A stretch of 64,000 bases of DNA from Salvator merianae (lineage: Eukaryota; Chordata; Lepidosauria; Squamata; Teiidae). The position numbers were made by a program, and so were the translations under genes. The notes under the pieces are model-generated. The model ran no database searches. It was not told the DNA's origin and saw only the letters and a program-made list of their open reading frames with translations. Shown here piece after piece: positions 12,501-24,900 of the stretch. The stretch is taken from positions 8,840,572 to 8,904,571 of the forward strand of contig QVOM02000053.1 in assembly GCA_003586115.2 (NCBI GenBank), read 5' to 3'. Positions within the stretch are counted from its first letter, which is position 1. Each line of letters opens with the position of its first letter.

Positions 12501-14147
12501 TTATATGCATATACATGTACAACTCTAAAGATTTTTTTTCCCAAATTTAAAATAAGCATGAAAGTTCTCTCCTCCCTCCCATTTGAACAACTAACATTGA
12601 GACTTTAGCTTTTACTTACAGGCTTCATGGTTTATGGGGCCAGAAAATTAATACTTAACAAACAATAATCTAAACATGATTAAATTCTGACACTTGAAAT
12701 CACATTTTTTCCCCTAAGTCTATTTTATCATCCTGTTTGGATAATGCTAACAGCACAAGAAGACAATAGATTTAAAAAAACCCAGAATGGAGGGAAATTA
12801 TATAAAAGATAAATTCATAAAGATATGGCAACCATTTATAGATTGTACTCCCAGATCTGATCATCCCAGATAAGATACAACTCCTAAAAAATATTTCATC
12901 CATAATGGACCCTCCAGCTGTCATTTGAAGAAGTAAGATTTAATGAAAAAACAAAAGCCATTCTAGCACTGTGATGTCAAAATAGAATTGGGGGAAAGGC
13001 GGGAGGAAGTAGAAGAGAGGGGAAAGAGGTGGGAACTGCAAGAATAATGTTTGCAATTAATATGTAAGAAATATAATACAATTTACCTCATGTACTTTTA
13101 CATTTTCCAATACAATAAAATACAACAATCAAAATTTTTTTGGGGGGGTGGGGGTGGGATTTTTTCTTTTTATAATGATATTGAAAACAGTGAATTTCCT
13201 GTCATTTTACCAAAGTAAGAGCCAAGTGAAGATTATTGATTAGCTGGAGTTATTTGACAGTGTAGAGTATCAGTGTAGTTACATAGTTCCTCTGTAGTGG
13301 CTTCTAGTTTTGAGGACAGGTATTGTTTAAATTTGAGGACAGATTCTGTAGAAAATTCTGCTTAGCTCACTGAATCCAGTAGATAATACATTTTTTTTTT
13401 AAGAAAATCAGATCTTATTACCCCTGCTCAGCATATGTCAAGGAAAAGAAAGTATTAATTCACAACCTGATTCTTCAACTCATATGCAAATATTCTGACA
13501 ATAATTTGCTGCTGCTTCTGAATATAAATTCAGGAACACTTTATTATTATATTTTTCCCTTTCTTTTTCTCTTTCTTGGCTTTAATTCTCAATTTCTGTC
13601 ACAAAACAGATGGTTTAACCTTAATTCATGCAGAAATTGCAAAAAAAGTGTTTGCTGGAGTTCTATTCAATTAGCATGAAGAATATTGCAACATAGTACA
13701 ATATTACAATAATTATTTATGTTAATCTGTAGATTAGAAGGGAAGATAACACCAAGCATGTGATAAATTATTTCTGTACCAGATAACCTATTGCATTGGT
13801 CATGTGTTCATGGAAAGTTCATCCTACTTAGTTTTTAGCACAAGGAGTGGATCTTGTGATTCAGAAGGCAGGAAGTAACTTAAGAGCTGGATTTTGCTGT
13901 AGTTGGTGATGATGATGATGGTCAAGTTAGCATGAAATGCTTGCAGGTGAGAAGAGGGGGATGAAAACTGCAATAGAGTTTTCTATGAGCCAAAAATAAT
14001 CCTTGTCTTTTGAATATCATTCTTCCCTGACTGCTAAATTAATCAATCAGATTTATATGGAAGTGAAAAGCAACAGAAGGTCCTCACTAGGGCAAAACAT
14101 GGTCACAAATCATCAAAATGCAGGGTAATCCTTCTTAACTACAGAAG
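9576..14147. other. Long unique AT-rich non-coding stretch
   Basis: About 4.6 kb with no repeat family, exon or RNA gene I can support. It contains homopolymer runs, including T runs at 9874-9895 and a G-rich tract at about 13141-13158. Short frames on both strands (for example 10128-10538) overlap in opposite orientation and show no domain. Confidence 0.4.
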
Positions 14148-14733
14148 CTACAGGCTTGCTCCTGAATTTTACTAACAACTTTGTAATTAGATGGCTACTA
14201 TTTGCCAAAGATGCATCTTTCCCTGTCTTGCCTGAACATCCCTAAGGAAGGTAGGTAGGTAGGTAAGGAATTAACTCAGCAGGAATGAAGTTGAGCTACA
14301 TGTTTTCTACTTGCTGGGATATTCCTATATCTACATGCAGAAAATGGGCTGACACTGAGGTGACCATAGGGTGTTTCCATTACACATGGTGTCCTAGATT
14401 GATGCAGAAAAATGTTTTTTCAGTAGGGCAGGATAAAAAACTTTGAGGGTGTTTTTCAGTTTGGGTGCTATGTGACAGTGTATCACAAACAACCCTGTCT
14501 TCAGAATTTTCAGAATTCCCTGTCAAAGCTTCCTTCTTAGCAAATTCTCTGCATTTCATGTTTTCGGTTAGATAGGGAAGAACCACACTTCTTTGGCTTT
14601 GGGAATGGGAGTTTGTGTGCTGTCTTATCATAGAGAAATATTGAAGATGCCATGAGAATATTGCTACTCAGAATTCATCTTTGAATTAATCGGAGCTGGT
14701 TGCCTTTCATCATGTACCTGTGCCTCGAAGACA
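14148..14733. other. Unique non-coding sequence
   Basis: Only a short (GGTA)n tract near 14251-14266 was noted. Confidence 0.4.

Positions 14734-14783
<50 letters not shown>
14734..14783. repeat. (TG)n(TA)n compound microsatellite
   Basis: A short TG run passes directly into about 20 TA units. The minus-strand frame reading through it as alternating Tyr-Ile is an artefact. Confidence 0.95.
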
Positions 14784-14785
<2 letters not shown>

Positions 14786-14994
14786 GAAAGTGTCTTTTCA
14801 GCGGGGCAGGATATATCTTCATCTGAGGACCAAAATTCTTAGAGCTGATACTGTGTAAGGATGGAAACCAGCCCCACAGAAATTTCTGTAAAAGATGGAG
14901 ATTTCTTTTTAGGATGGGTGGTTGTGTTTCCACAATTGCTATGGTCAAGAAGGGGACAAGTCCTTTGTGCATTCTGGTGATAGACTAGTAAGAT

Positions 14995-15135
14995 GGTAGA
15001 ATGTAGGCTTTCACGGCCGATTTCAATCTCATTTGTAGCAGTATTTAAGCTGTTGTGCCAGGTTCCATAGTTCTTCTGAGAACCTAAGCTTTTGGACTTG
15101 GCTATGATGTCCATCTTCAGAGGATTTGACTTTTG
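14995..15135 (-). mobile_element. Possible Penelope-like element 3' remnant
   Basis: The plus strand has 'aggctttcacggccga', then 'gttccatagttcttct', then 'gtccatcttcagaggatt'. This order resembles a common reptile repeat whose sense strand reads 'ctgaagatgcc...' and which I associate with Penelope-like retroelements. That assignment comes from memory of the motif and is uncertain. Confidence 0.35.
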
Positions 15136-17281
15136 GAAGAGTCAAAAAGATCTATGGTGAAGATAAAGCAGAATGAAATAGAAGAAAGGAAAGAAAGAAA
15201 GTGAACATAATGGACGGATGCTTCTCCTATAGCATCCTGAGTGTGGGATTGTCCACAGTTGAGTAGGCATGTGTGCTGCCAGGGTACCCAGAATGGGTCA
15301 TCAGGTCTCTCTGCTGGAAAATGCTTCTTTGGTAGTTTAAGGACACCTAGTATCTACTCTTTAGCTGCTAGAGTGGCAAATAGAAATCATTGCTGACATG
15401 TGACAGTACACTAATGAAGATTTCTGAGGTCTCAGAGAGTGCTGGTCATGGGCATTTTGCCAACTGGGAGATTCGGAGGCCAGGACAATACTTCTGCTTC
15501 TGCAATCTCTCTTGTTTTCACATTTCTCAGCATGCAAGCAGTGGACTCATGTCTGTCACACATCCTTAGCTGCAGCATGCAGTGAACTTCAGTAGATCAA
15601 AAACTGGACAGATCAAGTAGAATGATAAAGAACTATGAAAATTAAAGCCTAAAACAAAATTACAAAGACTATGGATAACAGCTGTTTTTTTTCTTTGTCA
15701 CAAACTTTATATACTTAAAACAGAAAATTTTTTGAACTCCAGGCCTAGCCAATATAAAAATAGTTGCAATTGCAACTACAACTGCAGCAGCAGCAACAAC
15801 AGCTACTACTACAATACCAATAATGATGATGATGATGGATTGCAGATGCAGCAGTACCTCATGTTAGTAGAGTTAAGGAAAAACAAGTTAAAATTGAGTA
15901 CATATGGCAATGGAAAATGACTTCTTACTGTTTCTACGACTTCCAAGTACTGCCACGTCAATAACCATTTTGGTATTGTTTTATTTCATTCTGAAAATTG
16001 CAAGCAAAGAATACTTCCCCCTCCAAACACACAGTTGGCTGTCTGAGGGAATTCTGCCTGTAAGCGTTTTGCATAAGCTTGCTAATTCTGTTTTTTACTT
16101 ATATTCTTTTTTCTCTCTCTCTTTTTCACTTTTGAAGTCTGCTTTGTTCCTTAGGAAAGAGGAAGCCTTAGTCACACATCTTCATGACAAGAGCTATGTT
16201 AATCTTATTCTTCCCATAAACCCTGGAAATGAGGGAGGATTGCTTAGCCCTTGACTTTTCTCCCAGCTACCTGCTGGGACCTCCAAACAAGGACTTGATG
16301 GCAATACCAGTAGCCACTGCCCCTGAAAAGAGGCTGTTTGCTTTGGCAGACCTGGGCAGGACCCTGTGCCCACAAGTAACCCTCAATTCCCCTTTTTCAT
16401 CACAGGAGGTGACCTGGTCACTTCTCAGGGTGATGTGGTCAGCGGCCATGGAAACGATCTGTCATGCTGGTCAAGGCACACCTGGATCACCTTTCTCTCT
16501 AGCCAATGGACACATGACCAAAACTTAAGTCTGTGTATCGAGTCAGTTGTATGGGTGACCGACAGAGTGAAATAATTATTCCAATAGCTTTGCTTTTGTG
16601 TTTTGCCTGTGGTTCTGAAGTCAAACATGGCATTATATACTTCTAGTGGTCTAATGTCATTTGCGGGCTTCATGACTATTTTCTGCGCCTTTCATCCTCC
16701 TGGAACTGTGTACTAAATAGTATGTGGTATTGTATTTTCACCCACTGACTTCTTACAAAGCTCCCCCCCAGAACTAAAATGCTTCTTGTTTCCTTTTAGT
16801 CTATTTGAGAGAGCACAGTCTTCTGACATTTCAAAGGCCAAGGGTTTTTTTTTTAATAGAAATATGATGGAATAAATGTTTAATAAGTCCTATTATTATC
16901 CCTTGAATCATAGCAAGTCATTCATAAACATATTAAATCCTGATAATTATAGTTGTAGCTGCAACTTTACAGCCTTTATACAGATTTTATTTAGAGGTCC
17001 AATGGGGACAAGCATAGAACTGCTGGAAAATGCTACCATTAACATTTTTATTTCAAATACTATTATGCTGTGTTCAACAACAACAGAGCTAGTAACTTGA
17101 ACAATAACTAGGACATCTATGATTTCAAGAACAATATTCACTGCAATATTTTAGACTATTTCCTATTTCCATATACAGAGTGATACTTCATGTGTGCACA
17201 TGGAAGAAGGAATTTTCACATTTTCTTTATCTTCTTAGAGGGCCTAACTGGTAGTATAAGACTTTATCCTAAGAGAAGCAA

Positions 17282-17288
<7 letters not shown>
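15136..17288. other. Unique non-coding sequence
   Basis: A low-complexity stretch at about 15762-15840 (CAG/CAA/TAC/GAT triplets) produces an Asn/Ser/Tyr-rich frame. No domain, repeat family or RNA gene is supported in the rest. Confidence 0.4.

Positions 17289-17327
<39 letters not shown>
17289..17327. repeat. (AT)n microsatellite
   Basis: About 19 uninterrupted AT units. Confidence 0.95.
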
Positions 17328-17331
<4 letters not shown>

Positions 17332-18300
17332 ATGTCACACTTAAACATAAACTTAAACACAGTTACACATATAATCACATAACTGAGAATACAAGACATA
17401 TATAGTGATCCCCCACCCTAATACATACCCCACCTCCCTACACTTGGAAGTTCCATACATCTATTTCCCAATTTCCATTACTTTTCTATTCAGTAGTTCT
17501 GTCATCTCAGTAATTCTTTAGTAAATTTAATGGGCTATGTTTATTCTTAGGTCTTAACTGATAGCTTTAGCATTGTAATTTTTTTCCCCTGGAATTTCAA
17601 TAGGTTATAATTTTGAAATAGTATCTATAAATATTTGCCAAGTTTGAAGAATGTTTTTTTGTTTGTTTCCTCACCTTTCAGTTTTGCTTTTGGTAATGTT
17701 ATGTACTTATTTATGAAAAATTCCCATATTTCCTTATACCAGTTCTCCCTAGTTAGTTCTGTTAACTTCCTTTTTTTTGCAATTAAATATTTAGCCACAT
17801 GTAATAAGCAATTCATTAATCTATGCTGCTTCAGTGTTTGTTAAGATATGTCATATATGAAATTGAGGATCCATATAAAAAATCATTTCAATTTTTTTTC
17901 TTATTTCTTCATACGTTCTTCTCCAAAAGTTGTTTACCTTTCACTAAGAATTTGCTTGATTGCTTTCTCTCTCTATCATTTCCTGGAAGTTTGTTTTTTG
18001 GTTTTTTTTTTAGTTCTCCCCAGCAGTAGAAATTTTTGTGGTTATTCCAAAATTTTCACAGATTTATTTGTTGATATTTGTGCTTACAAAACAAATAGCC
18101 ACAGTTGAAACACATAGTAAAATGAAAATGGACAGACAGACAGAGCAAAACGACATGTACACAAAACATGTTTTATGAGATACTCTGGGCTCTCTAGGTA
18201 GGAGAGTAGGGTATACATTTGATAAAATGAATAAATAAGCGCATAGATAATTTGTGAAATTCATAGCCACAATACCTGATGATGAATAGAGATTTACATG
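17328..18300. other. Unique AT-rich sequence
   Basis: No gene seen. The end, about 18185-18240, has 'gagagtagggtatac' followed by AATAAATAA and may be an isolated L2-like 3' tail, but it is too short to be sure. Confidence 0.35.
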
Positions 18301-18307
18301 GTTTAAA

Positions 18308-18600
18308 ATGGCCATTAGTCAATTGGACTACTGTAATGCGTTCCACATTGAAGACACGCTTGAAGACAGTTCGAAAGCTGGATTAGTACAAAATGCAGCA
18401 CCAACATGGTGTTGGCAGGAGTCTGTGGCAGAACACAACCTCAGTGTGTTGACACTAACACATAAATTTCTAAACCATTTGGACTCCAGGAACATGAAGG
18501 AGTACCTTCACCCTTATAGACATGCCCAAATATGAGAACAAATGGAGAGGCCCTCCTTGTAGATCCAACAAGCTTGGATGTTCAAAGGATGGCAGCACTT
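18308..18600 (+). mobile_element. L2-type LINE ORF2 C-terminal fragment, internally deleted
   Basis: The plus-strand frame starts QLDYCNA, then has LVQNAAP, and ends LNHLDSRNMKEYLHPYRHAQ. These match the L2-type order 'DYCN', 'LVQNAAARLL', 'NGLGPKYLKE.L.PY'. The spacing is much shorter than in the 60340-60590 copy, so internal sequence has been lost. Confidence 0.6.
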
Positions 18601-19240
18601 GAAGGGATCCTCTTTGTGGTGGTCTTGAGGATATTGGCTAACTTCCTTTCTGACCTATACCAGTCTTGCTGTCAGAACTGGAACCAGGGATTCTCCCATT
18701 TTGATTCCCCGACCACCAAGATCAAAGGCAAGGATACCTTGCTTTGATCATGACAGGCAGCGATTGCATCAAATCTGATTTGACACTTGGTGGTAGGCAG
18801 CCCTTTCCTCCACCAACCAGGATCAAAGCCTGCCCTCAGCTTTGATCTTCATGATCCAGGCAATGATGATGGGCAGACAGCTGCACTATTATTAAGGCTA
18901 AGGGAGGAAGTGGAATGCTTAAAGTGCTCCACTCCTCCCTGTGAGAATTCTTCTTCCATGAGTAGTATGGATGAACCCTAGTCTTCCAACACCTAGGCCA
19001 GCATGCTACTCTGAGCTACTTTGGCTTTTGCATGAGGAAATATGGAATGGAGATGTGTCTTCCAAGGTCTGCAGTAACTTCATTTTGGCAAGAACTTGAA
19101 CCACTATATCAGGTCAAAGATTCAGCATCATGCAGCTCGAAAGCCAATTAACTGCCTGCTTTGAGAAGGTCAAAGATGTATGAAGGTAACACCCTCCATT
19201 AATTTATTGATTTGAAGGCAACATCATCCAATAATTCATT
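18601..19240. other. Unassigned, possibly repetitive sequence
   Basis: It contains several 'gatcaaa' words and a weak inverted pair ('ccaccaagatcaaa' and 'ttgacacttggtgg'), so it may be an old DNA element. I could not match it to another copy in the window. Confidence 0.3.
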
Positions 19241-19322
19241 GATTAGTTTATTTAGGCAAATTTTTATCTTGCCATTTAGACAGACATCTCAGGGCAGGTC
19301 ACGTAAAGCATTAAATATAAAA
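19241..19322 (-). mobile_element. L2-type LINE 3' tail
   Basis: Reverse-complemented, it reads 'gacctgccctgagatgtctg' and then an AT-rich stretch with AATAAA-like words. This is the typical L2 3' tail, 'ctgccctgag' followed by a short simple repeat. Only the tail is left. Confidence 0.5.
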
Positions 19323-19562
19323 GACACCCACCTACTCCGAAACTATAGGAAAATATGTGGAGGGAGATTTAAAAATCAAAGGTCTTGATGCAGTGTGCAT
19401 TTTTACCAGGCATCAAAATGCATGGAATGCCACTGAGGGGACAACCAAGTCTTCTTAAGTGGTGGTGGTGGTAGCATTATAAGCAGTACGTATGACGGCA
19501 TGATACCCCATTCTTCCTGCATACTGAACGTGCAGTGAGAGGGAAGTATGCAACCAGTAAGA

Positions 19563-19945
19563 GAGCATAAGACCATAAGACAAGCCCTGCTGGATCAGGC
19601 CATGACCAGTCTAGTCCAGCATCCTGTCTCACACAGTGGCCCACCAATGGCTTTTGGGCATTCTTAAGCAGAAGATGAGGGCAAAACCTTCACTTGTTCT
19701 CAACTCCCTGCAAATGGCCTTTAGAGGCATCGTGCTTGTCTCTCCAATTAGGAAGCAGTATCTAGGCATCATTTCAAGTAGCCACTGATACACCTGTCCT
19801 CCATGAATTTCTCTAATCCCTTCTTAAAGCTATCAAGGCTGGTTGCTGTCGCTACTTCTTCCAATAGTAAATTCCATAGACCAATGACCCTCTGCATGAA
19901 AATATACTTTCTCTTGTCAGCAATGGGCCTTCATAACACATTCAT
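19563..19945 (-). mobile_element. CR1-type LINE 3' end
   Basis: On the minus strand, about 19919-19801 translate as DKRKYIFMQRVIGLWN and then LDSFKKGLEKF. This is the CR1-type ORF2 C-terminal pattern 'D.RKYFF.QRV..LWNSLP...V.A.SL..FK..LDKF'. Downstream on that strand is a 3' UTR ending in 'ggcctgatccagcaggg' and 'cttatggtctta' at about 19566. The copy is 5'-truncated, with few frame breaks in the visible coding part. Confidence 0.75.
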
Positions 19946-20448
19946 AAAGGAACTGTGTGGATCCTGCCTGAATAGGAGAATAGGAGAATTCTTTGGAGAA
20001 AAGGTAGGATAGGAAAATAAATAAAAACATATTAAATGGTGGAACTTCAGCATTTTCAGGGATGTGAAGTAAATGTTGACCAGAGCTTATTACTACCTTT
20101 CTAGTCTTCATTTCACTGGCAGTTGACATTTTGATTCTAGAACACCTTACAGAATGATTCTTCACCTTTCTGCAATAAGAATATAGTGACTTCAGGGCAA
20201 GTATTGCCTCCAGACATGTTTGTGAGCATGAGGAAAAAGTTACACCCTAATTAACCCATGTAGCAATTGCAAAGAGAATGACTATAATGTAGGCAAGCAG
20301 ATAAAATGCTGTGCATAGCTTAACAGGAGAACCATTCAGCAGAACCCTTGCAGAAATGTGCAATTCATTTTTTTTAAAATCAACTCCATCAACACGCAGC
20401 AGCTACAAAGAGGAATATCCCGAAGCTAGAGCAAGGAAGGAAGAAACC
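19946..20448. other. Unique non-coding sequence
   Basis: Nothing recognised. Confidence 0.4.
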
Positions 20449-21267
20449 GAGCCCTTTCTGCATGGATCCTTAATCAGGATTTAGGGCCCGGGGAGTATGG
20501 TTCTAGGATACATAGATCTGCATGTTCATATAGATCTATGCAGTCATGCCCCAGACTGAAATGCAGTGATATGTGATTACTGGGTGGATCAGCAAGCCTC
20601 AGGTGAAGCTCTGGAGCTATAATGACTCACAAGGTTCTAATGAAGGTTTGAGGCTGCCCATGATTCTAGATAGTGTGAGATGATAGATGTGACATCAGTA
20701 AGCCAATGGTGAGGAACCTGTGGCACTACAGATATGAACGGAGAATAACTTCCGTCATACATGATTATTGATGGATGTGAAAACTCAAGCCATTTCCTCA
20801 CTCCCTATATGTATCCCAGGATAGAGTGAGCCACTCCATTCCAGGTTACACAACCCATCCTGTGCTGTGACGAGTTGCCACTGGAGTGGGACAGAACAGT
20901 CTGCATTCAGATGGCTGCTCCTGCTCCATGTTTGGCTGTTGTCTCTGAAGAGCCTGTGGAAGCAACACTAAGGTTCTGAAGGCCAGAAAACTTTGATTCC
21001 AGACTTTGGAGTTTCTGGCATGGCCAGTTTTGAGGTAGACCCACTTGGAGTAGCGCTTCCTGGGTTCCCCATGATGTACCTGATCACAGGGATGTGCTGT
21101 TAGGACTATATTGGGTTAGGGCATTGGAGCTGTCCCTGACAAAAAATGTGGCTGAAGCCAATGTGGATGAAGTGTGTTGGAGGGCTTCCTTAGTCCATAC
21201 TAGCATGTGGGCAGCAGGACCTTGTGTTCAGAGTTACTCCAGTACAACCCCAAGTGTGGAAATGGCC
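20449..21267 (+). mobile_element. Family B non-autonomous DNA element
   Basis: The block 20820-20945 matches 27655-27770, including a 'gagttgccactggagt' block and 'ggatggctgctc'-like sequence. The right end (21199-21267), 'actagcatgtgggcagcagg' to 'aagtgtggaaatggcc', resembles the right arm of foldback D at 62557-62628. The left limit is set by 'gagccctttctgcatgg', a family-type terminus, and is the least certain part. No transposase frame is visible. Confidence 0.5.
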
Positions 21268-22019
21268 TCAGAAGCAACTGGCAAGTCATAGGTTCTCTAC
21301 TACTTCAGAAATCTGAGTTGGGCGTAAGATCTTCAGCTGCAGTTCTTTTCAGCTCAGCATCTCAAAGAAGAACTTGTTATTTTCTAAATAATTCAACACA
21401 CTCTTCATTTTCACACTTCCAGAGCAATATCTCTCTCACTTTGTGAAATCACCTGGTGCTTTGCAAGCTATTTTCTTCTCTTTCTTTTCTCTCTCTCCTT
21501 TTCTTCCTCCCTTCCTTCAGCTTTGTAACTGTGTCCAGATGAGTGGAATGAATATTTGGCATTTAGATATTCTCAGTTTTTGTGCGTGTGTAATATATGA
21601 CACATCCATATTCGTTAAGAGTTTCTTGTTCTCCTTTCTGTTCCTTTGAATATAATCTACATCATCTGAATGCCTTTGTTCTCTGCAAGGTTTCCTTCTC
21701 AATGCTTTCTGTAGAAACTTGGACCAGAATAGGCACTATGCATTTTTTAAAAAGTCAAGTACAAGTTGATTGGGAAGAGGAATTGAAGTAAAACAGAAGA
21801 CGACCATGATAAGGCCAAATGAGGTGATAATTGTGGGTTAAAAAGGAACACTAGCAGCTTTCTTGTGGCAGGAGAGAGTATTTATCATGCAATATTGACT
21901 TCTATGACCTGTGGCTCTGTAGCAAAGGATGGGAAACCTGAAGATCAGGGCTGAGCATAGCCTTTAGGAACTTTCTGTCTGATCCTTTGAATCCATCCTT
22001 GAACCCCTCTCTAGGCCTC
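21268..22019. other. Unique sequence with pyrimidine tract
   Basis: A CT-rich run lies near 21475-21520. No gene or repeat family was recognised. Confidence 0.4.
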
Positions 22020-22250
22020 ACCCAACAGTTGTTTGTGTGTGATTTTGAACTGGTTTGAAAACAGGAAACACCATATTTTCATTAAAAAAGAGCACTTTTC
22101 ATGGGCAAAACACAACAAACACAAATTGTTCAGTCAAATAGCTTGTGTTGGCGAGTGGGGGACTGCTTTGATTTGATCAAATCTTTGTATATTCAAACTA
22201 GTTAATGTTGGGTTGGATGCGAACATTCACAAACCATTAAAGGGGTAGCA
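22020..22250. mobile_element. Family E AT-rich dispersed element
   Basis: A block reading 'ttgttcagtcaaatagcttg' followed by 'gagtggggg' and 'actgctttga' matches 42758-42805. The two are clearly copies of one element. Confidence 0.6.
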
Positions 22251-24002
22251 CTCCTGTCTTCTTTTACATATCATATAAAAAAGTGATCAAATTTTGAAAT
22301 GTAATTGTAGGGTTAAATTTGGAATGGTCCTGTTTATAAATGCAATGTCCTTGTATGTAGAAGATTAGGGCATTATAGGGAAACATTAAGCAGAACCTGA
22401 TCCCTGACATGCTACTATAACAAACTGGTACCTCTTGATATATGGGGCCTTCAGAACTGTATTACTAGCCTTCTGCAGTCATTAGTGATAAACAAAAAGA
22501 AACATACTTGATCTTTTACTTTGCTCACTCATCTCTATTCCAGCTTTATGTAGTGTTAAAAGAAGTCCTTAGGAAGACATTGGATTGAATGTACAATATA
22601 TATATAAACATTCTTGTCCTGACTTTTATCAGAAGCTTTCTTTCAAGTGAGAGTATTTACAGGATATGACTGTAAAACCCATTGACAATATTAAATTTAA
22701 GGGCTGTTTCAATACCAGCAATATTTTTCATATGAGATGAAAATGACGTGACCCTTTTCTGCTCAGCTAGTGTAGAACTGGCACAGAGATCAAATCTCTT
22801 CCTAGTAGCTTAGATTTCAACAAATTGTTCCGAATGTTAACTGCTGAAAAGGCTTATCCCAGTATGGAATTTTGCAATGCCTGGGATATATTCACCAGCT
22901 TTAGTAGCATTTTTTTTGTCTTAGTAATTTGAAAAATGCCTAGTAATACTGCTTCGCTTCCCAACTTTCCTTTCTAGGATGGAGCCATCTAAAGTGGTTT
23001 GCAACAATGAATTGATTAAAATGCACAGACCATAATGAGATTATAGCAATGGTGTCACTGAGAACAGTGGGGTGGCCTAGCCGAGGGGACTCTGATTAGA
23101 TCCTCAGCTTCAATCTCCTTTTGATTCAAATTAGACTGAAAGTAGGGGAGAGAGCCTAGTGCTTCTGTTTCATGAGATGCTATAAGGATAAATAGTGTTA
23201 TGCTCTTGGGAAAATATCAGTCCTGAGACAAATTAGTTTTTATTTTGCATATCAGAAACTAAAACTCCAATGGATCATGGTATGGACTGACTGAGTTATT
23301 ATTCTGAATGTTCCTGTGACCACCCCCTTATCAGACATGTTCAATTTCATTTATTATTTTTAAAATCCAGACAGAAGCCAGTTCCTCCAGTTTCTAATTG
23401 GGCAAAAGTAAGCCTCTTGGAGTATAGAGGAGGAGAGAAGTGGAGGAGAATCCAGGCTTCTCATCGAATTGCCAGTCCATTGTGAACATTAACTCCATGA
23501 CGTCATCCATATCAAATTACCAGCCCATACTTTTTCCTCATTTTCCTGAGAATTTCCTACTGGTGTGAAAGTTCTGGGGCGTCACCCAATCATACCATTA
23601 CAGTGATTCCCTGTTGTCATGTGAAGTCTGGACACATCGCCTGGGATCATAAAATGAGGGAAAATGTTACAGATGTACGTGTGAACAAGCGGAAGCTGAT
23701 GGTCCCTTAGGGCTAACTAAGCAATTCCCCAATACCACATCCAGGTTGATGAAAGTGGACATATTCTATTAAGTCCAAGGAGATCAGATTTGATGTGTGC
23801 TTGAGTAAGACTGCTACCTTAGCAGTGGCTAACGGTGGAGGAAGCATGAGGTCAGAACGTTTCCTTATCTAAAGCCTAGAAATGCTTGGAACAGCTCAAT
23901 CCTTGAACTGTCAGATGCTACCATCTTGTAGATCCTGCCTTACCTTTCATTATCTCTACATAGTTTGATTCCTGGTACCCCTTCCTTTTAGCTGCCTTGT
24001 CC
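22251..24002. other. Unique non-coding sequence
   Basis: About 1.75 kb without a feature I can support. Confidence 0.4.
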
Positions 24003-24095
24003 TCTACTCCACTATTATTATTTTTTATTTATATTTCTGCCCTGCTCTATTCCTAAAGGTCTCAGGGTGGCTCACAATAAAATCAGCATAAAACA
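24003..24095 (-). mobile_element. L2-type LINE 3' tail
   Basis: The reverse complement reads 'gtgagccaccctgagacctt' and then 'gcagggcagaaatataaa' with AAATAA repeats, a textbook L2-type 3' tail. Nothing of the ORF remains. Confidence 0.6.
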
Positions 24096-24147
24096 GCTCC
24101 TGTGAGCCTACCTTAATCTTAGAGAAATACAGGATCCAACTAATAGT

Positions 24148-24220
24148 AGGAAGGAAGAAAGGAAGGAAGGAAGGAAGGAAGGAAGGAAGGAAGGAAGGAA
24201 GGAAGGAAGGAAGGAAGAAG
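24148..24220. repeat. (GGAA)n microsatellite
   Basis: A polypurine array of roughly 17 GGAA units. It reads as a false Pro/Ser-Phe repeat on the minus strand. Confidence 0.95.
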
Positions 24221-24479
24221 GCATAAGGTTTTTATATGAAGGGTGAATTTTTCTTCCATATTTCATCAAACAGCTATTTATTAATCTAAACTCTGTGAAG
24301 GGCAACATTCACTCATTCTTCAATATTGTACTCTGACTGAATTGTTTCTAATTCCCCAAAGTTATCAGAAGGCTACACTGGAAGTTACACAGGAAATTCT
24401 GATAGAAGATCCTGCCAGGGAGTGGCTTTTTTATTTTTTATTTTTAAATCAGTTCCAAGTGTAAGTTTAAAAATGTAAC

Positions 24480-24900
24480 TAAAAGCCTTCATCAAAGTTT
24501 TAAGAGCTCTGAAGCTTTTAGCGGTTGCTTATTCTGATTTATTGACGCTGACACACCCTGCAGCCGTCAACTCTGATGAAACAGTGAAGTAATGGACTTT
24601 GGGGGGATGGAGGGAGAGAGAATGGGAAGGAGAGAGGGAGAAGTTGAGGGCGGAGGTATAACTTCCCTCATCAACCATGCTCCAAAGTACATCCGCACAG
24701 GAGAGTGACCACTGATTACAGGCCACGGATTTGTTATGCTCTCCAGCAAATCAGCAGTGATTCATATGACAAATACGGGGGAAAAAATTAACAGCTGTCA
24801 TGTTGTGATGTGTTAATTTCCTGACATTGAAGCCAATTACTGATTTAAGGGCACACATGGAGAGAGAAACCCTGTTCAAGCTTCTAATTAGGATTCCTCA
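24480..24900. promoter_or_regulatory. Candidate conserved non-coding element (enhancer-like)
   Basis: The sequence is unique, of balanced composition and free of repeat signatures. It holds many homeodomain-like TAAT/ATTA cores, a CAGCTG E-box in 'taacagctgtca' (24789-24800), 'gattaca' and 'tgatttat' words. This texture is typical of developmental enhancers in gene deserts. Function and conservation are inference. Confidence 0.3.

Noticed and set aside
14734..14783. Z-DNA or origin-like AT element
   Set aside because: It is an ordinary TG/TA microsatellite; nothing around it supports a specific function.
24108..24308. Serine/proline/phenylalanine-repeat protein on the minus strand
   Set aside because: The repeat is the (GGAA)n microsatellite read in frame.
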